Shown piece by piece: positions 12,146 to 23,700 of a stretch of DNA of 64,000 bases (positions are counted from its first letter, which is position 1; every line of letters begins with the position of its first letter). Below the pieces are notes generated by a model. It was not told the DNA's origin, ran no database searches, and was given only the letters and a program-made list of their open reading frames with translations. Location: positions 2,518,501 through 2,582,500 of the forward strand of contig JACSYO010001861.1 of assembly GCA_016806645.1 (NCBI GenBank), written 5' to 3'. The translations under genes were made by a program, and so were the position numbers. The stretch comes from Ophiodon elongatus. Its lineage: Eukaryota > Chordata > Actinopteri > Perciformes > Hexagrammidae.

Positions 12146-12486
12146 ATCCATGAAAAATCTGTCTCATGTTTAATGGGCAGTACTGCAGGAGCAGGTGCTT
12201 TTTTGCCATGTAGAGTTATCAGGTAGATGTCTCTGTGGGAGATGTTCGTACCGCAACGCCTCGATGTGCTTCATCAGTTATGACACTTGTGACTAATCAA
12301 AGCGAAAACATGAAAATAAAAATTAACTTTTTGTTAAATCTGTACTGTATCTGCTTGAAGGAAAAGTAAAAAATTATCACTTTTTCCCCCTTGTTTTGCT
12401 TAATTAATTTATTTCATATTTCGTAAACACTAAGTGAGGGTTCTATATTTATACAATTTGTAATTTCTTTTGTAGTTGTTTTTCTC

Positions 12487-12529
<43 letters not shown>
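12487..12529. repeat. (TG)n(TA)n compound microsatellite
   Basis: A TG dinucleotide run passes directly into a TA run of similar length, in the cmpk1 3' flank. Confidence 0.9.
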
Positions 12530-12887
12530 TGCTGTAGTCCATTACTTTAAAATACTTTGAAGAAGTTATTAACTGCTGCACAAGATTTTACAAATTCACA
12601 AACCCTAAAGCACTTAATAGCTTTCAACCCCTATCCGCCAGCAGGGAGCGCTAGATCTCACTGTATAATTTGAGCAGGTTTCCTAATTTATTTATTTTTT
12701 CAATTAACTGTCAGTTGGATTTTCACAAAGTATAAAAGTGCTAAAATAGATGGATCTATATAATATACAAATAAATATAGGTAATGAATTAATAAATGTC
12801 ATATTTATTATGTCTTACCTAAATCTATATTTTATTCTTGTATGTCTTAAGTTTTCTCCTTTTGTTATATCGGTATTTATATGTGCA

Positions 12888-12888
<1 letters not shown>

Positions 12889-12931
<43 letters not shown>
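12889..12931. repeat. (AT)n microsatellite flanking the Rex3 3' tail
   Basis: An uninterrupted AT run of about 42 bases ends exactly where the ATCC-repeat tail of the Rex3 element begins. A second TA tract lies at the other end of the element. Confidence 0.9.
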
Positions 12932-12934
<3 letters not shown>

Positions 12935-14180
12935 ATCCATCCATCCATTTTCCTCCGCTTATCCGGGGTCGGGTCGCGGTGGCAGCAGGCCTAGCAGGCC
13001 GACCCAGGCTTCCCTCTCACCCGCAACACGTTCCAGCTCGTTCTGGGGGATCCAGAGACGTTCCCAGGCCAGCTGGAGATATAATCCCTCCAGCGTGTCC
13101 CGGGTCTTCCCCGGGGCCTCCTACCAGTTGGGCGTGCCTGGAAAACCTCTAACGGGAGGCGTCCAGGAGGCATCCTGATCAGATGCCCGAACCACCTCAG
13201 CTGACTCCTTTCGATACGAAGGAGTAGCGCCTCAACTCCAAGTTCCCTCCTGATGTCCTCCTTACCCTATCTCTAAGGCTGAGCCCGGCCACCCTACGGA
13301 GAAAACTCATTTCGGCTGCTTGTATCCGAGACCTCGTTCTTTCGGTCACGACCCAGAGTTCGTGACCATAGGTGAGGGTCTGAACGTAGACCGCCCAGTA
13401 AATTGAGAGCTTTGCCTTCCGGCTCAGCTCCCTCTTCACCAAGACGGTCCGGTGCAGCGCCTGTTTTACTGCTGCAGCCGCACCGATCCGCCGGTCGATC
13501 TCCCGCTCCATCTTACCCTCACTCGTGAATAAGACCCCGAGATACTTGAACTCCTTCGCTTGCGGCAGGCACTGCGTCCCCACCCGGAGGGAGCAATCCA
13601 CCGGTTTCCGGCAGAGCACCATGGCCTCGGATTTGGATGTGCTTACCCTCATCCCCGCCGCTTCACACTCGGCTGAAAATCGCCCCAGTGAATGCTGGAG
13701 GTCATGGTCCGAAGAGGCCAACAGGACCACATCATCTGCGAACAGCAGAGAGGCGATCCCGAGACCCCCGAACCCGACGTTCTCCTCCCCCCGGCTGCAC
13801 TTAGATATCCTGTCCGTGAAAGTCACGAACAGGACCGGTGATAAAGGGCAGCCCTGGCGGAGGCCAACACCCACCGGGAACGTGTCTGACTTATTGCCGA
13901 GAATACGAACACAGCTCCTACTGCAGTCGTACAGAGATCGGATGGCCCGTTGTAACGGGTCCGGCACCCCATACTCCCGCAGCACCCCCCACAAAAACCC
14001 CCGAGGGACCCGGTTGAAGGCCTTCTCCAAGTCCACAAAACACATGTAGACTGGTTGGGCAAACTCCCAGAGCCCCTCCAGTAGTCTTGCGAGGGTAAAG
14101 AGCTGGTCCACTGTTCCACGACCGGGACGGGATCCGCACTGCTCCTCTTGAATCCGAGGTTCGACAATCGGTCGGAGCCG
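12932..14180 (-). mobile_element. Rex3-type (RTE clade) non-LTR retrotransposon, 5'-truncated and frameshifted
   Basis: On the minus strand a reverse transcriptase frame runs without a stop from about 14180 to 13197. It holds the palm motifs FVDLEKAFNRVPR, LRQGCPLSPVLF and SLLFADDVVLLASS. The aspartates of the FADD box are intact, but the expected D in AFDRV is N. Near 13240-13265 the frame is lost; the C-terminal part (FGHLIRMPPGRLP, then GRRPRGRPGTRWRDY) continues in another frame to about 12980. The element ends in a short repeat of GATG on its own sense strand (ATCC on the plus strand, 12932-12948), which is typical of Rex3. The endonuclease and the start of the RT are missing, so the copy is dead. 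The clade is well supported; the exact family name rests on the tail and RT sequence. Confidence 0.85.
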
Positions 14181-14201
14181 ATATATATATCTATATATAT
14201 C
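14181..14201. repeat. TA tract at the truncated end of the Rex3 copy
   Basis: A short, once-interrupted TA run marks the 5' (truncation) boundary of the retroelement and mirrors the longer AT run at its 3' end. Confidence 0.7.
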
Positions 14202-15724
14202 AATAATAATTGTAAAACATTTCTGTATTTATTTCAGCATTCATTCATTCATTGATATATTTAGAAAGTTATTTACTAATTCAAAAGGGTAATTCTTCAA
14301 ATGTCACTGTTAATCTATTCACGTTATTATTGATAATAGTCACCTTTTGTCCTCTTTAGATTCCCCCCCTTTTCGCCACACACAAATAGAGGCTAATTAA
14401 TTGGCTAACTAAACTGTCTGTGCTCCTCCAAATGCTCACTGCAAGTCTGTCTTTTTTTAACACTGTAGGAGAATAAATGATGGTTCTTAAGAGTGAACAC
14501 CAGGGTGAGCCACAGAGAAGCAAGTATACTTTACTTATACCTAAAAAACTAGAAAATTATATTAAATACTTAAAGGTTCACTTACATCTTTGCTCAAACC
14601 ATCTCACTTGAAAATAATGAACATAATTATTGCAACAACTGCTACATTAAACATTTTTATTTGTATTATATGACATATGTCATATATATATAATCTGCAA
14701 TTACAAATAAATTTGCTTACATATATTGAATATTCCTGAGCGTTTTTTAGCTTTAGGCCTGGTGTATCTGCATTTTAAGAGCCACACTCAACAGATAATC
14801 AGCTTCCAAAACAACAGTACCAGACTTGCATACACATGACAACAGCGCAATGTACCGAATGTAAAATGCATCACAACAGCAGTTTATAACTACCGGGGCT
14901 TTCATATACTCAAAGTTATAACACATTAATGGTTAGTCTGCGTAGGTAGCAAATATATAAGTGTGAATGTAAGGCACTATTTAAACTGGTTCGTACGAGT
15001 GCACTATAATACATATAGTTAGATAAAATACAATCAGACTTAAATGATCCTGCTGAGGAACATGGATCATTGCAGCACCAAAACGTAATATAATACATAA
15101 AATAAAACTTTGAATATAAATAAGAAAATAGCAAGTGCTGGGCACGGGGGCTAAACAACAATTTAAACATGTAGTTTTAACATTTTAAGTAGAAATATTT
15201 TAATGAAAATATATGAATTACAGCATTATGAGTATGTGCAAAATACCAACAGGCTAGAAATGATTGAAAAAAGGAAATATGTACATAGAAATTTTTTTAA
15301 ATGAAAATACGTACCAAAAACTATGAGATGGCAAAAATAACAAGCTCTTTTGTTAACGACAAACCTAACGTAAATATATTTGTACTCTGCCAGCAGATGG
15401 CAATCTGAAAATATATATTATCTTATTTACAAAAAATAACCGAATGGAAAATAACTGCATGAACTGTGACCACATTGCTGGGAAAATTCATACCAATATC
15501 TACAGAAAAACTGTAACAGTGATTCTCAGTCTGAATGAGAAAGAAGACTGTCCTTCAACGCTGACATTCTGTTGAGTGATTTGCAAAGTAGAGAAATGCC
15601 TGCTCAAATTTACATTCAAAATGTACATTCTGTTGTTAGACATCCACAACGAAAGCATAAACTTCTACAATCTTTGAAATACCAAAGAGCTTAAGCATGT
15701 GCATCATTTACAAATGCATAAAGG

Positions 15725-15796
<72 letters not shown>

Positions 15797-15819
15797 TATA
15801 TATATATAAAAATATATAT

Positions 15820-15856
<37 letters not shown>

Positions 15857-15950
15857 TATGTTTCTCTTTGTAAAAATAAAAACCTTTGAACAACATGGCG
15901 GGCGATGCAAAAGGAAAACTAAAATGACACACATGGGGACTGTAGCGGGC
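14202..15950. other. AT-rich flank and probable bcl6 3' UTR
   Basis: No coding exon is seen. The part next to 15950 must be the bcl6 3' UTR on the minus strand. A minus-strand AATAAA lies at 14656-14661 and would give a UTR of about 1.3 kb. The region includes a long TA microsatellite (15728-15855) and a CTCF-like string at 15388-15405. Confidence 0.55.
15728..15855. repeat. Long (AT)n microsatellite within the probable bcl6 3' UTR
   Basis: About 128 bases of AT dinucleotides with a few AAATT-type interruptions. Being self-complementary it could fold on itself in the transcript. It lies about 100-220 bases after the bcl6 stop codon. Confidence 0.95.
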
Positions 15951-18736
15951 TCAGCAGGACTTCACTAGGCCTGTGATGATGTTGCTAGGAGTCCTGCGGT
16001 ACTGAGCCTTGGTGTTAGTGACCGCGCCGTGCTTCTGCCGCAGATGAAGCCTCAGCTGACTCTTGTGTCTGAAGTGGAGGTCACATTTCTCACACTGAGG
16101 AAAAGAGAAACAATTTAGCGTTGCTCTTTTTAAAAAAGGGACAGTTTCATCCCCCCAATCCCCACAGCTACAGTTCATAGCTCTCTAGGATTACCACTCA
16201 GGACTTATAACTATTGATAGGCACATGGATCATGTGGGAGAAGGGATTACTCTCTTTTTAGCCAGCAGACACAGTGGATAAGGAGGAAGGGACTGACGAG
16301 GAGGCTTACATGATACGGCTTCTCTCCAGTATGAATGCGCATGTGACTCTTAAGCGTCTGAAGATGGCGGAAGTGAGTCCCACAGATCTCACAGGGGTAC
16401 GGCTTCTCTCCTGTGTGAATTAACACATGGGCGCGAAGATGGGCCACCTGGAGGACAATAAAACATACATTAAAATACGTACAATTAAAAGCAGTGGTTT
16501 GACACGTGCAAAGCTTTACTTTTTTTTCTCTCACCTGGACAAATCTGGAACCGCATGTCTCACACTTGTATGGCTTTTCTCCAGAGTGGATGCGGGTATG
16601 AGTCTTGAGGTTGGCTGGCCGGTTGAACTGAGCGCCGCAGATGTTGCAGTGGTAGGGCTTTGAACCTGGAAGAAAAGATCAGCAGGTTGTGCATTGAATG
16701 AAACTGCCACATCCATCAAGTCAGCTTGATGGTACTTTAAAAAGGAAGTATTAATCTTACCGCTGTGAACGGTCTTGTGGCTGGCCAGGTTGCCCTTGTA
16801 GCGGAAGGCAGCCTGGCAGCAGTCACACTTGTATGGCTTGTCACTGTGAACCTGGGCCATGTGTTCTTTCAGGGAATCCTCTTCTGTGAACTTGGAGTCA
16901 CATCCGTTGCAGAAGTAGACGTTGCTTTCTGTACAAAGAAGCAACAAAAACCAATGTGAATTCAACACACCTCTGGTTTTGTTTAAAATAATTGTGTTCA
17001 TGGTATGGCACGTGTGGAGTCCACTCACCACAGCTGGAGGAGGAACACTCCGAGTGTAGTTTGGTGGTGTCATCTCGGCTGTATGAGTCAGGAGACAGGT
17101 GACCCATTTCCATGCACTGGGGGCTGTCACAGCCACAGGAGGAGCATCTGCGGTAGCTGAACAGAGATAGACGACCACAGAGTTTAAATAAAGTTGAGTT
17201 CTTCGCGAAACAATTTGTATTAAGTTCCAACTAACTATGTTCTCACAATGAGTTTGAGTTTTACCTGATGCTGCTACAGGTGCTGCTGCTGCAGCTGTCC
17301 ACACTCTGAGACATGAGGATGTCTTCTCTGTGATTGCTGCCTCCGTCTTCTGCCTGGACCTCACTGGATGCCCCACTCCTACAGGGGCTCAGTGTCGGGG
17401 ACATGGCTACAGCTTCCGCACTGCCTCCCTGAGCCTCCTTTTCATTCTCACCGGGAGATTGGTTCATCACAATCAACTTATACTTCTTCCAGTTGCGGGC
17501 CTTGGCGTCTTTGGGGCAGTCTGAGGGCTGTCTGAGGCTCAGCGTGGCGTTTCTGCTGCTGTTGGACTCAGTGGGCGAGTTGGGCTGGCAGTCAGATCTG
17601 AGGGGGCTTTGAGGGCTGCAAATCACACCTTTGTTAAAACCTGGGGACATTCTTAGGCAACTGGTTTGTGGATACTGAATGCCGTCTTCCTCCACGTGAG
17701 AGACAGGCCTTTGAATGCTCTCGTGGGCTCCTGCAGGTCGGATAATAGTGGTGGGGAAACAGGGGTGGGATGGCACAGGATGGGGGATCATGGTGGTGGA
17801 CTCGTTGTGAGCAATGTTGGCGCTGGGTACCTGCAAGCATTGATTCTGGGACAAAGCCCCTCCTTTGGGAAGGTCGCTGACCTTATAGGTACCTTCCAGC
17901 ATGCCAGCAGGGACAGGAAGGTCACCATAGACGTGATTGGAACCAGAGGTGTTGATCCCCCTGAAAACATTAGGGATGAAGCCCCTGCAGTCCTGGAGAG
18001 CGTACAAGGTTGAAATGTGGTTGTTTCTATGGTCTGGCTCTTTCTCATCAACGGGCATCAAAGCAGGGATCTCCTCATTCAGATGTGATGAGTTGATCTC
18101 TACCTCTTCAATCTGATTCCTGCGGAAACATATTCAATGAGTGGTTATTAACTCCAACTCAGATCTCATCCATTTTTACCGAGACATTAGAGTGTGTCTT
18201 GTCACATTTTCTTTTTCCCTTTACCTGGACTTGATGAACCTGTGGCAGGTGTCGGCCACATGTTCCATCTGGAGGTAGATGGCTGTGTTCATCGTGGCCA
18301 GGACCAGACTGTCCTTAAGGTCCAGACAGGACGTGTACATGAAGTCCAGCAGGACGGAGAAACCCTTGGGGTCCACTTTGGGGTCTAAGCTGATGGCACT
18401 AAGGTTTGCGTTCTTGGGGTCCATGAACACAGAATAAAAGAAACCACTGCGAGAGAACAAGAGAGAGGGGGATACAATGTTACTGAAAATTGTTAATTTG
18501 GGATGAGGTCGTGTCAGCGGCAGTGATTAAAACTAAAACAAGTACTCATGCTGCTGAACTCATAATGGTCAATACCTGCAGGCCACCAAGATGGCCTTGT
18601 GAGCATGAAAATGCTGCCCGTCCACCTGTATGGTGACATCAGTCAGGATGTTCCTGCTGCGGAGGCGGTTGAAGTTGAGCAGGACGTCGCCTGCATGGCG
18701 TGTGAATTGAATGCAGCCATCTGCCGTCGTGGCCAT
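15951..18736 (-). CDS. bcl6: BCL6 transcriptional repressor (BTB/POZ and six C2H2 zinc fingers), eight coding exons
   Basis: This is a nuclear sequence-specific repressor; in mammals it directs germinal-centre B cells and follicular helper T cells. Coding exons on the minus strand: 18576-18736, 18225-18446, 17265-18119, 17029-17156, 16761-16928, 16535-16665, 16310-16447 and 15951-16094. They add up to 648 aa (human 706). The BTB domain covers about 1-128; the corepressor-groove residues N21 and H116 are kept. The middle region has the block SPQSPLRSDCQPNSPTES, and KKYK at 339-342, the acetylation motif of mammalian BCL6. Six C2H2 fingers span 462-624, ending LHLRQKHGAVTNTK, which separates BCL6 from BCL6B. 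The start ATG follows a splice acceptor by one base, so a non-coding 5' exon must exist. Teleosts have more than one bcl6a copy; which one this is remains open. Confidence 0.95.
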
Positions 18737-19543
18737 GCTGTCACAATCTGAGCAAGGGCAAAACATAACAAATAGTTTGATCACTATTGGCGACTCTAAA
18801 AGTGGTCCGATGTTAAATATAGAGACAGCCAGGAGCGAAGAGAGAGGTGCACATACTGCAAGCTGGGGAAAGCATGGAGTATATTGCCACCAATATGAGC
18901 ATAACCAGTTTTCAGAAAAAAACTATTGCTTCACTACTCAATAACAATATATGCACTATATAAACAATGGCAGCATTCAAATTACGTTTTGTGTCATCTT
19001 AAAGCCCCAAAAATCGAACTACATTACACTCTAAGCAAAACTCAATTGTAATAAATCATAATGAATAAATTGTACATTAATGAACTATTATAAGATAATA
19101 AACCCTCTCACGCCATCACCCCCGGCTCATACTTCTCTATCACAAGCCACCTGCCGTCAGGGATCAACACATTGAGCCTGACAAGTGTCTTGACCGTGTC
19201 TCATCGAGGAGCGGCGCCATTGCAAACAGAAAAGTAAAAGGGAGTTTCACTCAACCCTCTCAGCCATTGCTTGCTTCTTACTCGGCCTTTATGACGGGTG
19301 TTATTACATAGGCAATAATTTAGCATGTTGCCATTGAAAATCGTGATATTTGTCAGTTGTAATAACAACACTGATCACTGATCATATTCATGAGGCGACA
19401 ACGATGCTCAGACATTAAATGTACAACCAGCACATGGATAGCCAACACAGTCCTACATGGCTGACTCCTCATGATAAGTAACTGATGTCTGTGTCGGGTG
19501 TGTGCTGCTCTCCTGCAGCCTGTAACAGGGCAGAGCAGCGCTG

Positions 19544-19574
19544 GCAGCCTGCAGCCTGCAGCCTGCAGCCTGGA
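19544..19574. repeat. (GCAGCCT)4 tandem repeat
   Basis: Slightly more than four copies of the 7-base unit GCAGCCT stand in a row in the putative first intron of bcl6. Confidence 0.85.
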
Positions 19575-19932
19575 GGTTGTAAACGTGTTTGACGTCGAGC
19601 ACATTCCGTCCTGGCTGCTCAGATTAAGTTGCCAGAAACGTTACACAGAGAGGTTTCCTGTTCCCCAAAGTAGAAACTCACTCGTCTCATTTCGCACATT
19701 AACAGTTACTCTCCTCCTGCATAAACTAAGATCTCGAGTTATCTTAAATATCATTAGACTGAATCCGAGGCGGCGTGATTTCGTGGGATGTTATTTCCAA
19801 GGAGTGGTTAGTTGCTGCCGCCGCCGCTGCTGCGTAACTATTGCTGTGAACCAGCGAGCAGGCCAGCACAAGTCGGTTCAAGTTTAGAAACAGTGTTGAG
19901 CTGTCACGTCTGGAGATTGTCTTGCAGATTAG

Positions 19933-19961
19933 TTGTGTTGTTGTTGTTGTTGTTGTTGTTT
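19933..19961. repeat. (GTT)n microsatellite
   Basis: About nine GTT trinucleotides in the putative first intron of bcl6. Confidence 0.85.
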
Positions 19962-20525
19962 TAGATTTTGTTTTGTTTTAAATTAAAACCGCGTGAAAGT
20001 CTCCGGCTCTGCGCTGGAGACACATTTCGTGAAGATTGTTTCTCGACATAAGAAATGCGCAGAGAGAAAATTCGGGTGACAGAACCAGATCGACTTGTCC
20101 TGTTGCGCCACTTTGTTGCGCCTCTAACTCGCCAAATACTGCAACAAACATAACCATCAAATGTCTAAATAATACTGAGCTGGCTATCAATACAAATTGC
20201 TGCATTGGCTAAAGGTTAAAGCCGCGAACAAAAAAACATCTACTTGTTTTCAGGCAGCTATTAAAGTACAAATGGTCAAATTAAATCCGCACGCCGCCTC
20301 TAAAAAGTCTCACTTCCGTCTCACGTTAAAAACACAGTCAAACACAGTGAGGCTATCAAAGTCAACCATCAAACTTCAAATCTGTTAGTTCACTTGTCTC
20401 TAAACGGAATCACAAAATATTCAAAATGTTGAAAAGACTCCGGCCCCGGAGCAGTCACATGAGCATCTGCTACTTCACTACACTTCTGACCTAACGCTGG
20501 GAAAATAGGAAGGAAAAAAAGTCAC

Positions 20526-20720
20526 CTTGTAAAAGTTTCCTCGAAACTCTGTGCATCACCAGTTCTGAGAATCCAGTTCTAAGAAACACAACAGCTCAAT
20601 TCTCGGAATTTCAACAGCGGACCGTACCATTATCTGCGGGGCGGGGGAGCTGCTCACCCCCACCCGCCTCGTGCCCACCCTCTTCCCTAAATACTGTGCG
20701 GTGTGACATTTACGATCAGC
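20526..20720 (-). promoter_or_regulatory. Probable bcl6 promoter and non-coding first exon with four TTCNNNGAA sites
   Basis: Four TTCNNNGAA palindromes stand at 20537-20545, 20563-20571, 20577-20585 and 20600-20608. This is the core shape bound by STAT proteins and, in the form TTCCTMGAA, by BCL6. On the minus strand the string ACAAG/GTGACT at 20530-20521 is a good splice donor, so an untranslated exon could end at 20526. A GC-box-rich tract (about 20636-20680) and a TATTTAG string near 20690 lie just upstream in the bcl6 direction. In mammals, BCL6 represses itself through sites in its own non-coding exon 1; the same layout is inferred here. Confidence 0.5.
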
Positions 20721-23700
20721 TGTCATTGCTAATTAATCACTTTTGTAGGGTCAGTGCGCTGTGAGCAGTGTTATCGGTTAATAACGTCGTTTCCTCGCGG
20801 GCTGAGCTCCCTGTGGAGTGGATGGGTCCGAGTGCAAGGTCAGCTGACCGAGTTATAAATACCGTGGGGAATATGAGAGCATGTGAGTAAACCTGCCTGG
20901 GGTGCCTCGAAGAGTTGAGAAAAGTCAGTCGTCTTATTAGCAATATAATGCCCCCCGTTTTTATTTTTATTTTCTTCTGTAACATCATCGCACCAGATGT
21001 TTCTGTCTTGTGTTTCATTTCAACCCAAAATACTTTCTGGCAATATTTTTACGTGAATACTTTCTCCTTAATTTATGTTTTATAAAAGTTTGCACTGAAC
21101 ATTTGATTAACTTCCTGGGGAATTTTGCAATACTGATAGTTGGTCTCACATCTTAAGAGTATGTGCAGCCTCTCCTGCATGCGGTGTGTGTGCTGTGACG
21201 TCCTATTTTTAATGTCACACATTATATTATAGAAAGCAATGTTTGTGAGTGTGTGTCAAGTTCCCAACCCACCAAAAGGCTCACTTGCACTCGTCTGTGT
21301 TCCCACCACTTCCTGTCTCAACATCACAGCTGTATATTCATCTGGGTAATATAAAATCCTAAATGCTACCAATGAATTAGTCAACAAATAAGGAACTAAC
21401 TGTTCTTTAATGAACAACTAACAAGAAGTTCCTGAATAACTCTGAATCGAGAAAGTATAAATAATGTCAATAAAATGATTTAATGATATGATTGTAAAGA
21501 CCAGACTGCTACATACTACACTATGTCAAAGAACCAGTGTGTAATGACATTTTCTAGGCGTCTGACCACTTTCTTAATTCTTAATCCTGATTAACTCCAA
21601 ATGAGCTGCTAAATAGCACAACATGTAAAGTACTTATTACGTCTTTGTTACTATGTTGTGACCCTTTAGGATAAGTGGTGTGTTCCTACTAGTTTTTTTA
21701 TAACTCTGCAGGATTCTGTTTGCCCTGTGCAAAGTGTTGCCTTAATCTAATCTGCAACCTATTCATATGTATATAAACTCAGCACCCCTGCACAGTATGT
21801 TGAACTTTATACGGTTGGCAGGTTTCCTTTCTTTTTCATGTGCTCCTACTCGATCTAAGAAAATATGACGCATATCTCATGTTTGAAATATTTTTTTTTT
21901 TAATGACAACACTATATTCTGTAAATCACTGACATATGGCACTTTATAAGTAACCACTTGTAACATGATATTTTTCCCTATTTCACTTCCCTGATTTAGC
22001 CAAAGATGATGAGGAACAAAAAGGGTTTTCTGTGTTTTTGAATATAAAGAATTACCATCTGCTGGCATCACTTTGCACTCTCACCGTGCGCTGCAGTGAG
22101 GCTTCGCTGAACAAACGCTCAGGCAGGTTAGAGGAATCAGTGGGAGGAAAAAACACAACCACAGTAATTGAGAACAATAACTAGAATTGTGACTTAACAA
22201 GGACCATGTTCGTCACTGAAGTAAAACATTTAGACTTCACTGATCCAGTTTCATTGAGCATACATTTTGGCAATATTTCCTTATGCCCATTATTAACAGT
22301 GGTCTGCATACATGTTTACAACTGCTCATGTTAGTATTGCAAACACCTTTGTTTTTAACCAGTCATTAACCAGCTTCCAATAAGTGTCAATGACAAAATT
22401 TGAGTCTTGCATGGAACATCAACACAGTAGTAACACATTACATTGTGTAGGTCATATTAAGCAATATTAAACACAAGGAACAGTAAAAATGATACTTAAT
22501 AGTTGTTCACAGAAGTCTCTTACAAACATGATATCACCGCTTGAATCCCCCACACATAAAACAGTGCAAAATATGCATTTAGTCCTATTATGCTTATCTG
22601 TTGCAGAAAAGAAAAACTCTGACTGAATTTTCCCCCGTGAAATACATGAACAGTGCAGCTCAACAGATCTAAATTACAGCTGTTCAGGTGGCTATGGCAA
22701 CAAAGAGGTCTATTTCTAGTTAATGTTTTCACTCTAGATGTTTTTCCCCTGCGGTTATCTTTAGTGGCCCAAGTTCCTGTGGGTTGATCATCTTCACATC
22801 CTTTGAAAGAAGTGAGACTTTCTGGTCTGAATGAGATGAGGCAAAACTTGTTCAGTTTGAGAGCCTCGGCAGCCAATATATATCGGGTTTCCTGTTTAAA
22901 AGTTGTTTATTTGCAGGCAAGGATGCATACATTTGATCAGTTAGCCTTTTCCTCGCTCATATCACTGCAGCATCTTTAACGTCACATTAGGGGTTAACTG
23001 CCGTACAATAGCAGATAAGCTAGAGCCGATGTGAAACATGCAAACTGTTGTGTGTGGTTTATTTAAGAGTCCATAATCACACAAACATGGTGCTTCTGGT
23101 TTGATTCGCAGAATAAATGTCAGCCAGTTTGTTTGTTTGTTTTCCTACGAGGTCTGATTCTTTCTGCACCACAAAAATAAATATATCACCTCCTCTGCTG
23201 AAAATGAAAAAAAATTGTCTGTTTTATCTGTTTGGTCACAGAGAAGGATTGAAGGGTGAAGGGGCACGACAGTGATTTATTGTTGCACCTCCACAATGTT
23301 TTTGATGTTGAGAGGCTTACAAAAGACGAATTTAAAGATAATGCAGCAGAGGCTCATATATCCAGACTTTTAATCCTTTGTATGGATCAAGTTCCAAAAA
23401 TACTCAATAGTGTATCTCCTTAGACCTTCCTTGCCAGGTAAAGTCTCACATATTTCAAAGTCCAAACTTCAAGTTTCTTCTAAATGTGTGGTCTCTGACC
23501 CCACTCAAAAATAACCCTGATGACATCACGATGACATCTTCAGGGTTGTTTTCTTTAGAAAGCTCCTCCAAAGACAGAAGATATTTTATATATTTTATAT
23601 TGTTTTTACCGACTGAGGAGCGGTAGCCATGACGAGTAAACCGATATCATCAAATCTGTGGAGTGCCACTTTAAAAGTTTTTTTAAAAAACACTAACGTT

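Larger units (their letters stand above)
11662..12888. other. cmpk1 3' UTR and AT-rich flank
   Basis: No further gene is seen. The sequence is AT-rich and contains two AATAAA hexamers on the sense strand, at 12140-12145 and 12315-12320. There is a mixed TG/TA microsatellite at about 12487-12529. A CTCF-like string lies at 12635-12653. Confidence 0.6.
18737..20520. other. bcl6 5' intron and upstream region
   Basis: The bcl6 coding sequence begins right after an acceptor (AG at 18739-18738 on the minus strand), so this stretch should be mostly intron. It holds a four-fold GCAGCCT tandem repeat (19544-19574), a GTT microsatellite (about 19933-19961) and a short GCC/GCT-rich tract near 19815-19832. 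No protein-coding exon is recognised. Confidence 0.5.

Noticed and set aside
12750..13178. Plus-strand frame of 142 codons crossing the AT microsatellite and Rex3 tail
   Set aside because: It encodes an Ile-Tyr run from the AT repeat and then the antisense of the retroelement; it is not a gene.
13525..14049. Plus-strand frame of 174 codons
   Set aside because: It is the antisense shadow of the Rex3 reverse transcriptase, which carries the recognisable motifs on the minus strand.
15704..15934. Minus-strand frame rich in Tyr and Ile
   Set aside because: It is translated from the TA microsatellite.
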